Assembly: GCA_023451415.1 (NCBI GenBank)
Contig: JAEXZK010000101.1
Location: forward strand, 1-5,039
Direction: 5' to 3'
DNA from: Bacillota bacterium
GTDB taxonomy: Bacteria; Bacillota; Clostridia; Oscillospirales; Ruminococcaceae
DNA: 5,039 nt
This document shows positions 4,663-5,039 of the stretch, piece by piece (within the stretch, counting starts at the first letter, position 1; each line of letters starts with the position of its first letter). The position numbers were made by a program, and so were the translations under genes. The notes under the pieces were generated by a model. That model saw only the letters and a list, made by a program, of their open reading frames with translations, was not told the DNA's origin and made no database searches.

Positions 4663-5039
4663 ATGGATATGAACAAACGGAGCAAATACTGGAACAGCAG
4701 CGCCGATGAGGCCATTGGAGCCTACCGTAAAAAACTGGGTCTCACTCAAATAGCCCTGATTCTCATGATCCTGTCCATCATCGCCCTTGCCTGGGGGCGT
4801 ATTTTTACCGATGCCGTTGGCGCGGACCTTTATTGGGCCTCTATTCTGGCGATACTGTTCTGTGCCTTTGGCATCCGCCTTTATAAACAGATCCTCCTGG
4901 GCCGGCTGCTGGCCATCCTGTATACCGACTGCGACCCGGTCAAGTTTGTCCCTGTGGCTCGGTTTCTCCAATCCCTGGACCGCAAAGGCAAGGGCAGAAT
5001 CACCTTGGGCATCTATCTTTGCCAGGGGCTCTATTACGC
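4663..5039 (+). CDS. Hypothetical two-helix membrane protein, 3' end outside window
   Basis: The frame is open from ATG 4663 to the right edge (125 full codons plus two bases), so the C-terminus is missing. Residues 1-26 are polar and basic (KRSKYW, YRKKLG). Two hydrophobic helices follow at about 27-46 and 55-76, joined by a short loop. The chain then turns soluble: LLGRLLAILYTDCDPVKF (79-95) and a region predicted helical. The LYTDCDPxxF phrase followed by a helical stretch resembles membrane-anchored helical-repeat (TPR-like) proteins common in clostridia, but I cannot assign a family. It has its own promoter and ribosome site, and it follows the operon's terminator, so no functional link to the decarboxylase is implied. 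Codon use is slightly more A/T-rich than in the decarboxylase genes, consistent with a less highly expressed gene. Confidence 0.8.
   Translation, partial: MDMNKRSKYWNSSADEAIGAYRKKLGLTQIALILMILSIIALAWGRIFTDAVGADLYWASILAILFCAFGIRLYKQILLGRLLAILYTDCDPVKFVPVARFLQSLDRKGKGRITLGIYLCQGLYY

Noticed and set aside
4632..4709. Possible 25-residue leader peptide (MMYSIKEAVG...) overlapping the last gene
   Set aside because: Its ATG is part of the TATGAT -10 box, so it would not be in the transcript, and GGAGG directly abuts the ATG with no usable spacing.

Overview
The window looks like a chromosomal piece of an anaerobic, fairly GC-rich Firmicute, probably a gut Oscillospiraceae-type Clostridium. The reasons are strong Shine-Dalgarno sites (AAGGAGG type) before most genes, C/G-rich third codon positions, sigma-A-like promoters, a Na+-pumping decarboxylase operon of clostridial layout, and a DUF1667/FAD-oxidoreductase pair typical of anaerobic Firmicutes and Thermotogae. 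The taxonomic guess is inference; no rRNA or other marker gene is present.

Layout, all genes on the + strand. (1) Positions 2-639 are the end of a redox operon: the C-terminus of a probable NAD(P)/FAD-dependent oxidoreductase of the GlpA/GlpB-associated type, overlapping by 4 bases a complete DUF1667 protein with four clustered cysteines. (2) Positions 640-947 are a clearly AT-rich, non-coding regulatory region. It holds a long hairpin, five copies of TTTTGC/GCAAAA within 116 bp, an 8-bp inverted repeat and a weak promoter candidate. (3) Positions 948-4548 are a tight four-gene operon for a biotin-dependent, sodium-translocating decarboxylase, most likely oxaloacetate decarboxylase. The genes are the carboxyltransferase (OadA without its biotin domain), a membrane-anchor gamma subunit (OadG type), a separate biotin carrier protein, and the membrane carboxybiotin decarboxylase/Na+ pump (OadB). 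A strong intrinsic terminator follows at 4572-4603. (4) A good sigma-A promoter (TTGACT, 17-bp spacer, TATGAT) sits 5 bp beyond that terminator and drives a truncated, unrecognised two-helix membrane protein that runs off the right edge.

How the operon should work: the carboxyltransferase moves CO2 from oxaloacetate to the biotin on Lys103 of the carrier. The swinging carrier arm, on a long Ala/Pro linker, delivers carboxybiotin to OadB. OadB decarboxylates it and pumps Na+ outward, conserving the energy as a sodium gradient. The gamma subunit holds the cytoplasmic parts to OadB. No biotin carboxylase gene is present, which fits a decarboxylase rather than an ATP-dependent carboxylase.

The most notable point is that the gamma subunit carries two tandem copies of the family's C-terminal motif (residues 88-118 and 125-155). 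This resembles a fusion of the separate delta and epsilon subunits known from Veillonella methylmalonyl-CoA decarboxylase. I see no evidence of a wholly new system, phage, IS element, CRISPR array or RNA gene.
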